Assembly (NCBI GenBank): GCA_002077045.2
Contig: KZ111174.1
Span: 152,646-216,645 of the forward strand
Length of the DNA: 64,000 nt
From: Rachicladosporium sp. CCFEE 5018
Lineage: Eukaryota; Ascomycota; Dothideomycetes; Cladosporiales; Cladosporiaceae
Reading direction: 5' to 3'
Numbering within the stretch: position 1 is the stretch's first letter; each line of letters begins with the position of its first letter. Position numbers and translations under genes: made by a program. This document shows positions 1-10,733 of this stretch, one piece after another. The notes under the pieces were generated by a model, which did no database searches, was not told the origin of the DNA, and was given only the letters and a program-made list of their open reading frames with translations.

Positions 1-401
1 GTCTGCAACTGCACAAGCTCGGCCTGTGAATTCTGCTGTGATTGAGCTGGTGCCTGCTGCTGTGCCTGTTGCGGCTGCATCTGCTGTGCCATCTGCGCTC
101 CATTTCCCTGCGGAGCCATCTGTCCCTGCTGCGGCATCTGCCCATTCATCTGAGGCGGTCGAGGCTGCTGCCCGTTACTGCTCGATCCCGGGCGATTCCC
201 ACTCGACATCCTCTGCATCAGTTTCGAGCTCGCCTGCTGTATGCGACTTCGCGCCTCATTCTTGGCTGGACTGCCCTCGGGACTCCCTTCATACTGCTGC
301 CATAGTCCCGTCAAACCGGACTTGAAGTGCTTCCTAGTGTCATCATCGAGATATGGGAGAGTGTCGATTTGGTTCGGGCGGATCATCTGCTGTTGCGCCA
401 T
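1..401 (-). CDS. N-terminal part of a glutamine-rich protein, possibly Mediator subunit 15
   Basis: An open frame runs from an ATG at 401 leftwards off the window, giving about 133 residues. An in-frame TGA lies upstream with no ATG in between, so this start is well placed. The protein opens with MAQQQMIRPNQIDTLPYL, continues with a short charged segment (roughly residues 20-70), and then becomes very rich in Gln, Met, Pro and Ala. This arrangement resembles the amino end of fungal Mediator tail subunit 15 (Gal11-like), which links activators to RNA polymerase II in the nucleus. That identity is an inference from composition and the opening residues only, because any diagnostic domain would lie outside the window. 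Other Gln-rich coactivators are equally possible. That it is a coding exon is much surer than the name. Confidence 0.5.
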   Translation of the reverse strand, partial: MAQQQMIRPNQIDTLPYLDDDTRKHFKSGLTGLWQQYEGSPEGSPAKNEARSRIQQASSKLMQRMSSGNRPGSSSNGQQPRPPQMNGQMPQQGQMAPQGNGAQMAQQMQPQQAQQQAPAQSQQNSQAELVQLQ

Positions 402-1937
402 GCTTGCGGATACTCCGGCTCGCGTTGCGGCGATGACGAAAGGGCGATCCCTCGGGGCGTTTAATCGTCACCGGGTGTAAGTGGTGAGGTTTGGCCAAGC
501 GCTGACAAGCAGCGTAATATTTATCAAAGTGGATCGTCGTACACTGGCTCTGTGTTCTCGGCTGCGTAGTGCTGCAACGATGTCGACTTCACTTCCACGC
601 GATGGGTGTCGCTGTCCCCGCGTTGGTCGGCAGCAATGAATATAGTCGTGCCAATGCTCGTCTCCAAGTAATAGTAGTGCTGATTGGCACGATACGAGTA
701 CTATGACCGGCGAGCTGGGAGAGTCAGAGGAGGCAACCGTACGAGTGAGGTACTGGTTCATGGCAGCGGCCTAGCAATAAATGAGCTGTTCATGCACAAT
801 GCATGTGACAGCTCGGCTCGACCCGATTGAGGCGATCCGACATATGATCACGTGCTGAGCCTTCGGAGTGAAGTGAACATCAACGTTCTACACATCAATC
901 ATACTCCTTTTTATCGTGCAGTCGATGCGCAGTCGGAGATGCAGATGTAAGAGACCGCAACATACTACTGCACTTACGCCTAGTGATTACCTCCGGCGCC
1001 CATGCAAGCCTCAGTCTCGTGAACGCGTTGCAGCTCTTCGTTGAACACACTGCTGGGTGGCAGATCAAGAATCGTGCTTCTCCAAGAGCATGCAATCACA
1101 TCTCCAACACATCAATTTCGTACACATACTGGCAAGCCAGGGCGGCATCGAAGGTATAACCGCCTTTCAGCTGATTGACCTGCATCGGCATGGCCAGCAC
1201 GAATATCGACATTGGTCGTACCGTTGAAAGACGCTAAAGCCTTGCTACCGACATTGAGGAACGCATTTTCGCACCCGAGGAACCTTTAGAAAGTGCGCTT
1301 GAGTGCTGCGGAGACTCGAAGAAGCCATTCATTCCAGAGAGCCGTTCACCAACAAGTCTGAGAGTGAGCCTCGGGTCATTGTGACCGCCACTTCGCCCAC
1401 TACGCTACATTCGCGAGTGCACTTGCTCAGCATTAATTATTAGCAGAGCCTGGGGTTCGGCAGAGGCTGAACATGACAAAGTCATCCTTCGCCAAAGGTG
1501 TGCCAAGCTTCGTCAAAACATTATCTCCGTAGGATGTACTAAGGTACGAGATGCGCTAGTAGTCAGCAGCTGTGCAGAGCAAAGACTGGAGGCGGTACCT
1601 CGACACATCCTTCACTTCAAGCACTGCTGATTGTCTCTGTAGCCTGAGCTAGGGAACGACACCCACACGAACCTGTGGTCAGACGTGGTCGGAGAGCTAA
1701 TGTAGTCTATCAATAGTGATAGTCTCGGCTTGCGGTGTACGTGTACGCTCGGTAAGACAAATACCTAACGTCTCCCTAGTAGTATATGTGTGCGTTCAGT
1801 CGCACGCCTCCACCAAGAATAAGTATCAACATCTCTGTCCAGCATTTCCTGCTTCATACCACGCCCAGATCGACGTATCCACAACTCTCGCAACCCACAA
1901 CTAGCACATCTCCGCCGCACAAATCCAAGCCACCACC
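402..1937. other. Intergenic, divergent promoters
   Basis: About 1.5 kb between the minus-strand Gln-rich gene and the plus-strand secreted-protein gene. Only short open frames with non-ATG starts were found, none protein-like. No repeat or RNA gene was seen. It presumably carries both promoters. Confidence 0.5.
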
Positions 1938-2879
1938 ATGCTCTCCCTCAACATCGCAAGCCTCGCCGCTACTCTCACTGTTCTCCGTCTCACAAGCGCC
2001 GCCTGTGTCCTAACCAACAAGCTCGAAGACGTCGAAGACCTCAAGGCCCAAGGCGTCCCGGACTCGCTTTGCACGCCAGGCAGCGAAGGCCAATACCAAT
2101 TCGGCCTCGTAGTCAGCCAAATCTCCGTCCCTACATTCGACTCCGGAAACGCCCTCGCAGGCATCTCCGGCTCAACAGGCTTCGTGATCTTCGACCCTAC
2201 TTGCGTTCCCGTTGCCGCCTACGGTACAGACGACTCGGGTAATGACTGCGGCGTGCCTTACGAAATGGATTACTTCCCCAGCAAGCCGTTGGTCGTAGGC
2301 GGCATTAATTGGGATGTCTCGGCGCCGTGGTTTGCGTTCGATTTCGGAGGAAAGCATTATAATGCGCATGGCAAGGAGTGCGGAGGATGCAACACGTACT
2401 ACACAGATGGCGGGTTGCGACCTGTATCGCAGTGTAAGTGTGGCTTCGACGTCGGAACCTGCACCCTGCCCAACATCCAGGACGCACCGATGGAGTACGC
2501 CGAGACGAAAGACGCGCTGTGCACACCGCAAGCGAGCGGAAACTACCAGCTTTCCCTGGACACTCGCTTCTCGACCCTCGGGCTCTACGACTCCGAGTGC
2601 CATAGCGTTGCTACGTATCGCGTTGGGAAGGACGAGCTGGCTGATGGGTGCGCGTTGCCAATGAAGATTGATTACTTCGGCGGGGAGAAAGTCATTACGG
2701 TGCGGAAGTTGGCGACGGATGTTTTTGTGCCGGGGTGGAATAAGGATGAAGCGGCTTTTACTTTTGAGTTTGGGGCGAGGAGTTATGGGAGTAGGGACGA
2801 TTGGTGTTCGGGCTGTAAGGGGCAGGGGAGCGATGATGAGCTGAATCAGGGGTGTAAGTGTGGGTTCTATGTTGGGTAG
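1938..2879 (+). CDS. Secreted protein with a tandem duplication of an eight-cysteine domain
   Basis: Intronless 313-residue protein; its ATG sits in a favourable CACC context. Residues 1-21 form a signal peptide ending near LTSAA, so it is probably exported. The mature chain is two copies of one domain. Copy 1 has cysteines at 23, 45, 89, 104, 148, 151, 166 and 168; copy 2 has them at 175, 195, 221, 238, 290, 293, 306 and 308. Both copies share an LCTP block, a DYF block, a final CxxC and a terminal CKCGF. The paired cysteines suggest disulfide-stabilised folding outside the cell. I do not recognise the family. Possible roles include a wall-associated protein or a candidate effector, but nothing in the sequence decides this. 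The neighbouring gene also encodes a small secreted Cys-rich protein. Confidence 0.85.
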   Translation: MLSLNIASLAATLTVLRLTSAACVLTNKLEDVEDLKAQGVPDSLCTPGSEGQYQFGLVVSQISVPTFDSGNALAGISGSTGFVIFDPTCVPVAAYGTDDSGNDCGVPYEMDYFPSKPLVVGGINWDVSAPWFAFDFGGKHYNAHGKECGGCNTYYTDGGLRPVSQCKCGFDVGTCTLPNIQDAPMEYAETKDALCTPQASGNYQLSLDTRFSTLGLYDSECHSVATYRVGKDELADGCALPMKIDYFGGEKVITVRKLATDVFVPGWNKDEAAFTFEFGARSYGSRDDWCSGCKGQGSDDELNQGCKCGFYVG

Positions 2880-3144
2880 GGAGGATGTGGAGGGCCAGGT
2901 TGGGCGTGGGATCCGACTAGGGATGCTGTTTAGGGCTACGCGACGTATTACTTATTCGCTCGTGTCAGCTGAGTGGTATCGGTGTGGGCTGCTTTGTAAT
3001 ACGTCTTCAATGCATGCTTGATAGATATATCTACGTTAAACCCAAGCGGTCATAGCCCTCACTACCTCCTACTTGAACCCACCAGCTCTGGACCCTTCCA
3101 CTCTACCATCTCGTCCTCCACAGACGCGCGATACCTTCCACGCC

Positions 3145-3579
3145 CTAGTCAATCTTCGTGCCGACCTTATGATACTGGTCAGCGCCCTTCACGTTACCCG
3201 TCGAACCCTTCAGATAGCAGGTCCCATCCGCCATGGGCGCTCCGATGTGAGATACACGGGTACATTTGCCGGAGTGATGACCGCACAACGCCATGCAATC
3301 CACAAAGTTTGTCGGTGTGTTTGTATTAGCGGGCGACTCAGCCAGGTAGCCACCCGCCTCGGTGTCCACGCTGCACTTGATCAGGTATCTGCCGCCGGCT
3401 GGGCCGGTGTAGACGGTGAGATTGTCTTGCGGGCACTGCGATTGGCCGGCGATCCATGCATCTGCGCGTTTCTCGAGGACTTCGGCGAGATATTCGTTTG
3501 GACCATCGGTGGGCGCTCCGGTGACGGTGGACGTCATGGCCAAGATGGCCAGAGCCAGAATGGTTGTCATAGCAGGCAT
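3145..3579 (-). CDS. Small secreted protein with PAN/Apple-like cysteine pattern
   Basis: 144 residues from the ATG at 3579, chosen because a signal peptide (residues 1-21, ending in VTGA) follows directly. A longer frame upstream has no better start. A Lys-Arg near residue 37 is a likely Kex2 site that would release a mature protein of about 105 residues. The mature part carries seven Cys in an order typical of fungal PAN/Apple-like modules: CPQDN, a YLIKC strand, FVDCMALC, KCTRVSH and a closing TCYLKG. Such modules bind carbohydrate or protein outside the cell; the ligand here is unknown. It is convergent with the eight-cysteine secreted-protein gene, with stop codons about 270 bp apart. 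Confidence is high for a secreted protein and moderate for the domain name. Confidence 0.75.
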   Translation of the reverse strand: MPAMTTILALAILAMTSTVTGAPTDGPNEYLAEVLEKRADAWIAGQSQCPQDNLTVYTGPAGGRYLIKCSVDTEAGGYLAESPANTNTPTNFVDCMALCGHHSGKCTRVSHIGAPMADGTCYLKGSTGNVKGADQYHKVGTKID

Positions 3580-4230
3580 GGTGAAAGATCTGGGATTATT
3601 AGCACTAGTCCTGGGATGGATATGAAGAAGCATACCCGGTGTTCTGGTGTGAAATTTCTGAAGCGGTCAATGGCGGAGAAGACGAAACGTGATGTTGGAG
3701 AAATGGAGCAGACTTATCGAACGGCGAGCAGAACTCTCATATATCATCTGCATTGCAACTCACATAGAGGGGTAAGTCAAGTGTCTCTCAGCCTTGCATG
3801 TACAACGCATGAAGTCCTTCAACTAGCGCAGCCTGATACTGCACATGCGGCACGTGTTCGAACCGACCTTTGGCGGGAGAAGTGGCACAGAAAAAGAATG
3901 AATGGCCTCTAGAGTTGTCCAGTTTGCTGAGTTAGACTAAGGTCTCCTTGAACGGGGAACCCTAAAGCGAGCAATCAAATGTCTCTCTTTCCATAGAGTA
4001 AGCGGTATCGTGGATGATCATGGACACCTGGAAGATAGTCGATACATGCAAGCGGGCGTGAGCTAGACCGACTTAGCAGTGCCCACGAGCCCCGTACTAA
4101 GTCTGAGTCGACTGACGGCAAGTCCGATGACCATACGCGCCTCCAGAAGTAGCGCGCTCCACCAGTCGGGCCCAGATCAGCATCATCGATCATGCGCGAT
4201 AGTGAAAGTCCCGCTACGTGCACCTCGTGC
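3580..4230. other. Intergenic
   Basis: About 650 bp upstream of the small secreted-protein gene and downstream of the zinc-finger gene. No open frame with an ATG start and protein-like composition, no repeat and no RNA gene were seen. Confidence 0.5.
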
Positions 4231-5218
4231 CTAGCGGAAGGTCAATGCTCGCCCACTAAGCACATTCGCCACATTCTGCTGCACGCTCTCAAACCTCGTC
4301 GCTCCGCAAGACTCACTCTCCAGATGACCGAACAGCGCCGCGAGCGTCGTGAACTGCTTTCCGCAAGTCCGGCCGCAGCAATGATAGATCTTCTGCTTGT
4401 GCGTCGGTGAGTCAAGATGCTGGTTCAGCGACCTCAAGGTCTTGAAGTCGCGGTGGCAAAGGTAGCACTCGTACGCGTGACCGTTCCACGATGCCGAGCT
4501 GGCGACGTAGCTCTCGTTGTCGTTAGTGTGCCAGCCGATCTGCTTGCTTGTGATAACGCCGCCGGGGTCTCGTTCGCGGATCAACTCGAGAATAGTCTGG
4601 CGGTTGAGATAGCGTGCGTATGGGCAAGAGCCGGTCTCGAAGTGGTGCATGAGGCCACTGGCGGCTGTGAACGAGGCATTGCACTTGGGGCAGGTAATGC
4701 TGCTGCCGCGGTGGAAGCGGCTGTTCATGTGCTGCGAGGGAAGTCAGTAGAGTCTGCAAGGGACAAGATTGGCTCATCGTACCATGCGGAGGTTATTCTA
4801 CGTCGAGGTCAGCGAATGCACTACAAGATTACTTGCAGGGTGGTCATACCTCATTCTGAAACCCACGATCGCAAGCCTGACAGTAATGCACCCTCCAATG
4901 ACCCTCCTCGGCCATGTGCTCCCTGGCTTCTTGCTGAGTCCAGAAGCTGCGCCCACAGTGCGGCTCTTCACACTGATAGTGCTCGTCCGCTTCGTGCTCG
5001 TTTCGCTCCCAATCAGTTGAGAAGGCATCCTCGCAGGTGCCGCACTCGTAGCGCGGAGTCCAGTGGTTCAGAGCGTTCATATGCTGCCGGACGGCATGAT
5101 GACTGGTGAAGGTACGTGAGCAGGTCTGACATTCAGGCCAGTGATCAACGGCGTTCATGTGTTGGTTCGCTGAATCCTGGGTACGGAAGGTACGATCGCA
5201 GCATAGGCATTCTGCCAT
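4231..5218 (-). CDS. C2H2 zinc-finger protein with eight fingers and a 15-nt micro-exon
   Basis: Three exons: 5218-4850, 4797-4783 and 4731-4231, giving 294 residues. Introns are 52 and 51 bp; both have CTGAC branch points and TAG or CAG acceptors, and all junctions are phase 0. Eight C2H2-type fingers follow one another, beginning CLCCDRTF, CQTCSRTF, CGTCEDAF, CEEPHCGRSF, CQACDRGF, CPKCNASF, CYLCHRDF and CCGRTCGKQF. Three of these (CGTCEDAF, CPKCNASF and the last) deviate in their final ligands or spacing. The tiny second exon encodes NNLRM and completes finger five to the canonical C-x2-C-x12-H-x5-H spacing; skipping it stays in frame but shortens the spacer to seven. The protein probably binds nucleic acid in the nucleus; targets are unknown. 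It is divergent from the endonuclease IV gene. Confidence 0.85.
4783..4797 (-). other. 15-nt micro-exon of the C2H2 gene
   Basis: Minus-strand AATAACCTCCGCATG, flanked by an upstream TAG acceptor preceded by CTGAC and a downstream GTACG donor. It codes for five residues inside zinc finger five. Confidence 0.8.
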
Positions 5219-5910
5219 GTTGCCTTTCGCTGATGAACAAGAAGGGTGGGTATACGAAGGAAAGATAGCCCAGGGAGATAGAAAGGAGTGGAATCAAAGA
5301 CCGTTTACAAAGATTCAGCCTTTGATGCATGTCCGTTTGGGCAAACGGAGGTGCAGGGAACGGGAAGGAAATCGATGAAAGTGTGACCGTGTTACCGAGA
5401 AGGGAGACTGTGCCAACAAGCAGGGCAAGAGTCGACAAGCTGTCGAGGAGGACCTCGAACGCTGGTTTCGAGTCCATTCTTCTGAAATCGCGGTTTGGGC
5501 ACTGTTGGGGTCTTCGGAAACTTCCTATGTACTGAACTGCGATTGCGCCCTCGAGACAATGGGAGTAGTCTAGTTGTCATGCCGGTCATGAGTATTAAAC
5601 TGCCTTGTATCCCGGTGATATCGATTTCTCTGTCTTCGTATGAGGGACGTGTATGTGTACGGTTATGGTTATGGGAGCCCTCGAAATGGAGTTCGGGTCA
5701 TTCTCGGGTTCCTGCGCTAGCGTCGGTGAACAAACGCGCTAAGCACGTCGGGCAAGCACGATCTCGACACGCTTCACCATCAACACTGCATTGCTGTAGC
5801 ATTGCACGGCATTCCCCTGGGCAGTCGGTACGCGGAATCGCGGCGTTGTCCACTCAGCGATCTGATACTGTTGCCATAGGCTCGCAACATTTACAAGATC
5901 TGCTACGAAG
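5219..5910. other. Divergent promoter region
   Basis: About 690 bp between the start codons of the C2H2 gene and the endonuclease IV gene. It presumably holds both promoters and 5' leaders. No specific site was recognised. Confidence 0.5.
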
Positions 5911-7550
5911 ATGCCCAAGCGCAAGACCGTACCCGATCCAAGCGATGAGGACTCGGGTCTGTCTTCGGCGCCAGAGAATATCGACGAGAGTGCCTCATTA
6001 GTAGTGAACGCTGGCTCTGCCATCTCTCCACCGCCTGCGAAGAAGAGGAAGACTACAGTCAAGTCAAAGATCGTGAAGCGGGAGATCATCGAGGGTGACG
6101 CGATCGCCGGGGGGACACCAGCAGGCGCAAAGCCAAAAAGAAAGGCTGCTGCGAAGAAAGTGAAGGCCGAGGTTGTTGAAACTGCTATCGAAGAGGAGAC
6201 TGTCGAGGGTGCGGCCGATGCAAGCGAGACGCCGAAGGTCAAGAAACGCTCTACCAAGAAAGCGGCAATCATATTCGAGACTAAGCCCGACGAGGACGGC
6301 GAAGCAAAGCCGAAGGTTGTCAGGAAACGTAAGACCAAAGAGGAGAAGGAGGCAGAAGCGATGCCTCTTGCTGCGCGGACGATCGGGCATCGGCTCTTCA
6401 TTGGCGCTCACATCAGTAGTGCAGGAGGTCAGTCTCATAGCGTCCATAGCAATTTTGAAAATCCCAGCTCACACCCCGTCAAGGCGTTCAGAATGCTCCC
6501 GTGAATAGCGTGCACATCGGTGCCAACGCATTTGCGCTCTTCCTCAAGTCACAACGCAAATGGGTGAACCCACCACTGGTCGACGAAGTAGCCTCGTCCT
6601 TCCACGAGCACTGCAAAAGCCACTCCTACGACCAGACAAAACATGTCGTCCCCCACGGCTCCTACCTAGTCAATCTCGCCCACACAGACGCGGATCGCAC
6701 GACGCAAGCCTACGATGCCTTCCTCGACGATCTACAACGCTGCGAACGCCTCGGCATCAAACTCTACAACTTCCATCCCGGCGTCGCGAACTCCACGAAC
6801 GGCGACCGTGCGAAAGCCATAGCGCATCTGGCTAGCAACATCAATCGCGCTCATGCAGCCACCTCCACCGTCGTGACGCTGCTGGAGAACATGGCAGCGG
6901 GTGGCAATGTCCTGGGCTCGACCTTCGACGACCTCCGCGACACCATTGCACTCGTAGAAAACAAAGACCGCGTGGGAGTCTGTCTCGACACTTGCCACGC
7001 CTTTGCCGCGGGCTGGGATCTCCGCACGCCGGAAGCCTTCAAAGCCACGCTGGAGACCTTCGAGGAGAAAGTCGGGATGAAATACGTCAAAGCAATGCAC
7101 ATCAACGACTCCAAAGCACCCTTCAACTCCCATCGGGATCTCCACGCCAATATCGGCACCGGCTTCCTCGGCCTCCGCGCCTTCCACAACATCGTCAATG
7201 AACCTCGCTTCGAAGGCCTACCCTTGGTCCTCGAAACGCCCATCGAACTCAAAGACGCCGACGGCAACAATATCAAAGACGACAAGGGAAAGGACAAGGA
7301 GGATAAGCAGATCTGGGCTACTGAGATCAAGCTGCTGGAGAGTCTTGTGGGTATGGACGTGGAGAGTGAGGAGTTCTTGAGATTAGAGAAGGAGCTGGCT
7401 AGGAAGGGCGAGCCGGAGCGGAAGAGGCTGCAGGAGCAGATTGATAGGAAAGGGGAGAAGGAGGCGAAGAAGAAGATTAAGGCGGAGGGGAAGCGGAGGA
7501 AGGGGAAGAAGGAGAGTAGTGGGAGTGAGCTTAGTGAGGAGGAGGAGTAG
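5911..7550 (+). CDS. APN1: AP endonuclease, endonuclease IV family (Apn1)
   Basis: Two exons, 5911-6427 and 6484-7550, joined by a 56-bp intron (GTCAGT donor, CAAG acceptor), giving 527 residues. The splice joins GAHISSAGG to VQNAPVNSVHIGANAFALFL, the conserved start of the endonuclease IV barrel. Metal-site signatures follow: YNFHPG, LLENMAAGG, VCLDTCHAF, HINDSKAPFNSHRD and LVLETP. The enzyme cuts DNA 5' to abasic sites with zinc and removes 3' blocking groups in base excision repair, in nucleus and mitochondria. The first 165 residues and the last 50 are very Lys/Glu-rich extensions not needed for catalysis; the amino extension contains several KKRK-like nuclear localisation candidates. All catalytic signatures look intact. 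The symbol rests on motif recognition. Confidence 0.95.
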
Positions 7551-7693
7551 GGTTGGAGTGCTGTGGGAAGTGTATAAGTATTCGCGTTATGTGTGTATAT
7601 ATTCCAACTCACGTTGCGCCCGCGCTATCACAGGTCAGAAGAGCGTAGCGCTGCGATCATTCGCACCAAGAGCGCCACTCTTGTGTGAGTAGG

Positions 7694-8605
7694 CTACACG
7701 GAGGTCACTCCATTCGCCGCGAAATCTTTCGATACCTTCCCGTCCTGACACGCTGTATTCCGCTGAGTGCTCTCCGACGCAAGCTTGCTACTTAACGGCT
7801 GCTCCATATTCAATTCGTGATACTCGACTACCTCCCCGGCCTCGTCCGTACGCATCCAACACCTTTTACCACTCGTCGATGATTCAGACGCATGTAACGC
7901 CACAGCTCTACACAAAACCGCATCGTCGACCCGCAGATACATCTGATCGGACAGCTTAGCAAGCTTGCGGTAACCATTCTCGATCATCGAATAGATCTCC
8001 GAGCCGGTGAACACATACTTAGAAGTCCAATGCAATGCCTTGGCTTCCCATCGTCGGTGGAGCACCATGCTCAGATCCTTGAGATGCCGCTGTGCGCAAA
8101 ACATCCTCAACGCAGTCTTGTATGGACTGTCGGCTCCCTCCGATCCCGGAATTATATGCACCCTTAGGCGGGTAAGGTGAGGCAGTTGCACAGCTAGTTG
8201 ACCTACAATACCGCGCATCGCTAGCCTGTGTCTGTGTCCGCCTGAAAAACAGACTTCGATACTACGAATGTTTGCCAGGTTCGCTAGACCGACTGAGTCG
8301 AGAAAGGCTTGTGTCCGCTTGAGACCAGGCTTGAGACCACAGAAGAAGAATGTCACGTTCCGATATAGAGCCTGCGCTGCTTCGGCTCCAATGCGCTTGT
8401 TCGCGAGGAGAGGAGCTATCAGCTGCAGGCCAATTTCGTCAGCGATGAGTTTGCGGTTGCGGAGCGGACTATCATAGCTTACGTTGTTGTTGTTGGTGTG
8501 GAGCTTCACTAGGAGGTGTTCGGAGTAGATCTGACGGATTATCTCGTTGACGAGTTCGGCGGGTAGCAACTCCAGCAGATTGAGTGGGGAATGCGATGAT
8601 TCCAT
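7694..8605 (-). CDS. F-box-like protein of unknown target
   Basis: 303 residues from the ATG at 8605; a longer frame upstream has only a GTG start. The first 30 residues contain an F-box-like helix set, LLELLPAELVNEIIRQIY, typical of the many fungal proteins that start with a degenerate F-box and continue with a poorly conserved body. F-box proteins recruit substrates to SCF ubiquitin ligases through Skp1. Here the box is weak and no WD40 or leucine-rich repeat follows, so the role is uncertain. It is convergent with endonuclease IV (144 bp between stops) and divergent from the WW-like gene. Coding status is well supported; the domain name is moderate. Confidence 0.7.
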   Translation of the reverse strand: MESSHSPLNLLELLPAELVNEIIRQIYSEHLLVKLHTNNNNVSYDSPLRNRKLIADEIGLQLIAPLLANKRIGAEAAQALYRNVTFFFCGLKPGLKRTQAFLDSVGLANLANIRSIEVCFSGGHRHRLAMRGIVGQLAVQLPHLTRLRVHIIPGSEGADSPYKTALRMFCAQRHLKDLSMVLHRRWEAKALHWTSKYVFTGSEIYSMIENGYRKLAKLSDQMYLRVDDAVLCRAVALHASESSTSGKRCWMRTDEAGEVVEYHELNMEQPLSSKLASESTQRNTACQDGKVSKDFAANGVTSV

Positions 8606-9462
8606 GGCTTGCGGAGGCAATGTGATGTTTGTGAAGCACGGCGACACTGTGGTGTCGGCTTGAGCAGCCCTAGGTACGGATTATACGACAAGATCGAACA
8701 CGACAAGACGGTTGTAGGGCCCGTTCATAAGTCAACCGCTTTCGCCCAATATCGCGCGGGCAAATGGTCAGCATATTGGGAGAGCCGTTCGACCACTTCG
8801 CGACTCCAATGATCCTAAGGCTTTCGTGTCTCTGCCATTCGCATGACGACTGTCGTTCTGCCTACTTAGTCCATGATAGAGCATCGTTCAGTGGACAATG
8901 GTGGGCAGAACAGTTGTTGTCGATAGTGCATCGATAGACAGGAGGCTATTGCTGTGCAGTCGAGGAAGCGCCGCGCGACAAGAACATATCAAGGCTTGCA
9001 ACACAGACACTTTTCGGTAGACTGCAGTATTGATAAGGCAAGAGCGATTCCCCAAGGTCCCGCCCCAATAACATCGAAAGCTTGGTAGCGGCTTGGCTAC
9101 AGAGATAAGCCTTACACAAGCCTTCAGATCGGCGTTCCAACTCAATCTCGTAGCTCTTTCTCAAGTCATCGATATCTCCTCAATGATCGACTCCTGACAT
9201 GTTCTTCTCACTGGACGCGGTCAATGATAGCGTGGTGGAATGTGTGCTACAGGCGAGGTGTTGTGCTGTCGCCATGACGCAATCTGGCATGCTGCTTGCT
9301 GCACCTTGCCCCACGTGTAAGTCGCGGTAAATGAGTCTAGACCCTCGCTCTTTCCTCACCTCGACCTCACCTGTGTTCGTAATCCTACCACTTTCAGGAC
9401 ACTCACTCAACTTACCCCTACTCAACATCTCAAATCATCACTCTCATTCCTTGTTACCCAAC
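8606..9462. other. Divergent intergenic region
   Basis: About 860 bp between the F-box-like gene and the WW-like gene. No convincing open frame. A C/T- and A/C-rich leader precedes the WW-like start at 9463. Confidence 0.5.
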
Positions 9463-10434
9463 ATGGCAGGCTTCCTCGAAAAGATGGCCGAGAACTTCAT
9501 GGGCAACCATAACAACCAACAACAACAGCTCGTCAACTACAATCAGCCCGGCGGCAGCTACGGTCAATCCTACGGCAGCAACGCACCTCCCCAGCCACCC
9601 TATCCCTGGATAGCACGCTGGGACGACCGCGAAAACCGTCACATTTACATCAACGAGCAGACCGGCGAGCGCACGTTCCAATTTCCTGGAGGTGGGTATG
9701 GCGGGCAGCAGAGTGGCTACGGAGGCCAGCAGGGTGGGTATGGGGGTGGACCGCAGGGAGGTTATGGCGGGCAGCAAGGCTATGGTGGTCAGCAGGGTGG
9801 GTATGGTGGTGGGTATGCTCAGGAGGAGCAGAAGAAGGGTGGGCATGGGTTGGCTTATGGGCTTGGAGGTGCGGCGTTGGGGCTGGGTGCTGGGGCCCTG
9901 GCGATGCATGAGGGCGAGGAGTTGAGTGAGTACTTTCGTCGAGTTGGAGTGAAGTCTAGTGAACTGACACGTAGTGCTAGAGCAAGACTGGGACGGCGAC
10001 AAGCGCCGTTGGGAAAACGACGCCGAGAGCTTCCCGGAGAACGCGGCGCAGTGAGTCCACTTTCTTCTTCCCCCTGGTATGCGTGGTACTGACCGGGGTT
10101 GCGTAGGTGGACCGGCAACAAAGTCGGCGAAGTCGAAGGCATTCCCCAAGATATCGAGGGAGGCATCGATCGCTTCGATGGCCGTGTCGAGCGGAAGTGG
10201 GATAATGCGGTTGACGATGTTGAGGATGCTCCGGAGAATGTGGCGAATGTGAGTGGCTCTACTTTGCTCTGATCATCGGCAGAAAACATGTCGCTAATCT
10301 TCTCCCAGTGGGCCGGCGACAAGGTCGGCGACGTCGAGCGTTTCGGAGACGACGTAGATCGCTTTGGTGATCGTGTTGATGACTCGTACGATGCTGGCCG
10401 GAACGAGGGTCGTTACGGAGATGACAATTATTGA
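9463..10434 (+). CDS. WW-like domain protein with GYGGQQ repeats
   Basis: Four exons: 9463-9925, 9981-10050, 10107-10248 and 10309-10434, giving 266 residues. The first acceptor could instead be at 9974, adding two residues. Residues 45-80 hold a WW-like module (PYPWIARWDDRE then YINEQTGERTFQFP) in which the second signature Trp is Phe. A Gly/Gln/Tyr tract follows, with about eight GGYGGQQ-type repeats (9690-9830), then a short Ala/Gly/Leu-rich hydrophobic patch. The last 110 residues contain repeated WxGxKVGxVE and DRFxxRV units that look amphipathic. WW domains bind Pro-rich peptides; the Phe substitution may weaken this. The low-complexity tract resembles condensate-forming or surface-binding proteins. 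Function unknown. Confidence 0.8.
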
Positions 10435-10733
10435 GCTCCGCTGATTTCCCGCAATGAAGCCAGGTCTGAAAACCGGATCCCGTGGGTGATAAGCATGGCG
10501 TGGCTGGGCCGAAAAGGCAGCGATCATATCTCTTGACTGCTGTTCGGAGGCGATGGCGGGTCCGATCCTCGTCGACCAAGTCGAATAGGTCGGTCCACTG
10601 AACTCAGTACAGTGTCGACTGCGGCGTTTTGGGGTTTGAGAGAATGCCTGTGCCTCGACTTGGGATTGGCATTGAGAAGGATGAGTCACAATCGTGGACT
10701 GCATGCTGTGGCAGGCACACCAACAAGGCGTCT

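Noticed and set aside
5739..6447. Two long minus-strand open frames opposite the start of endonuclease IV
   Set aside because: Leu/Ser/Phe-rich translations opposite Lys/Glu-rich coding sequence; pure shadows.
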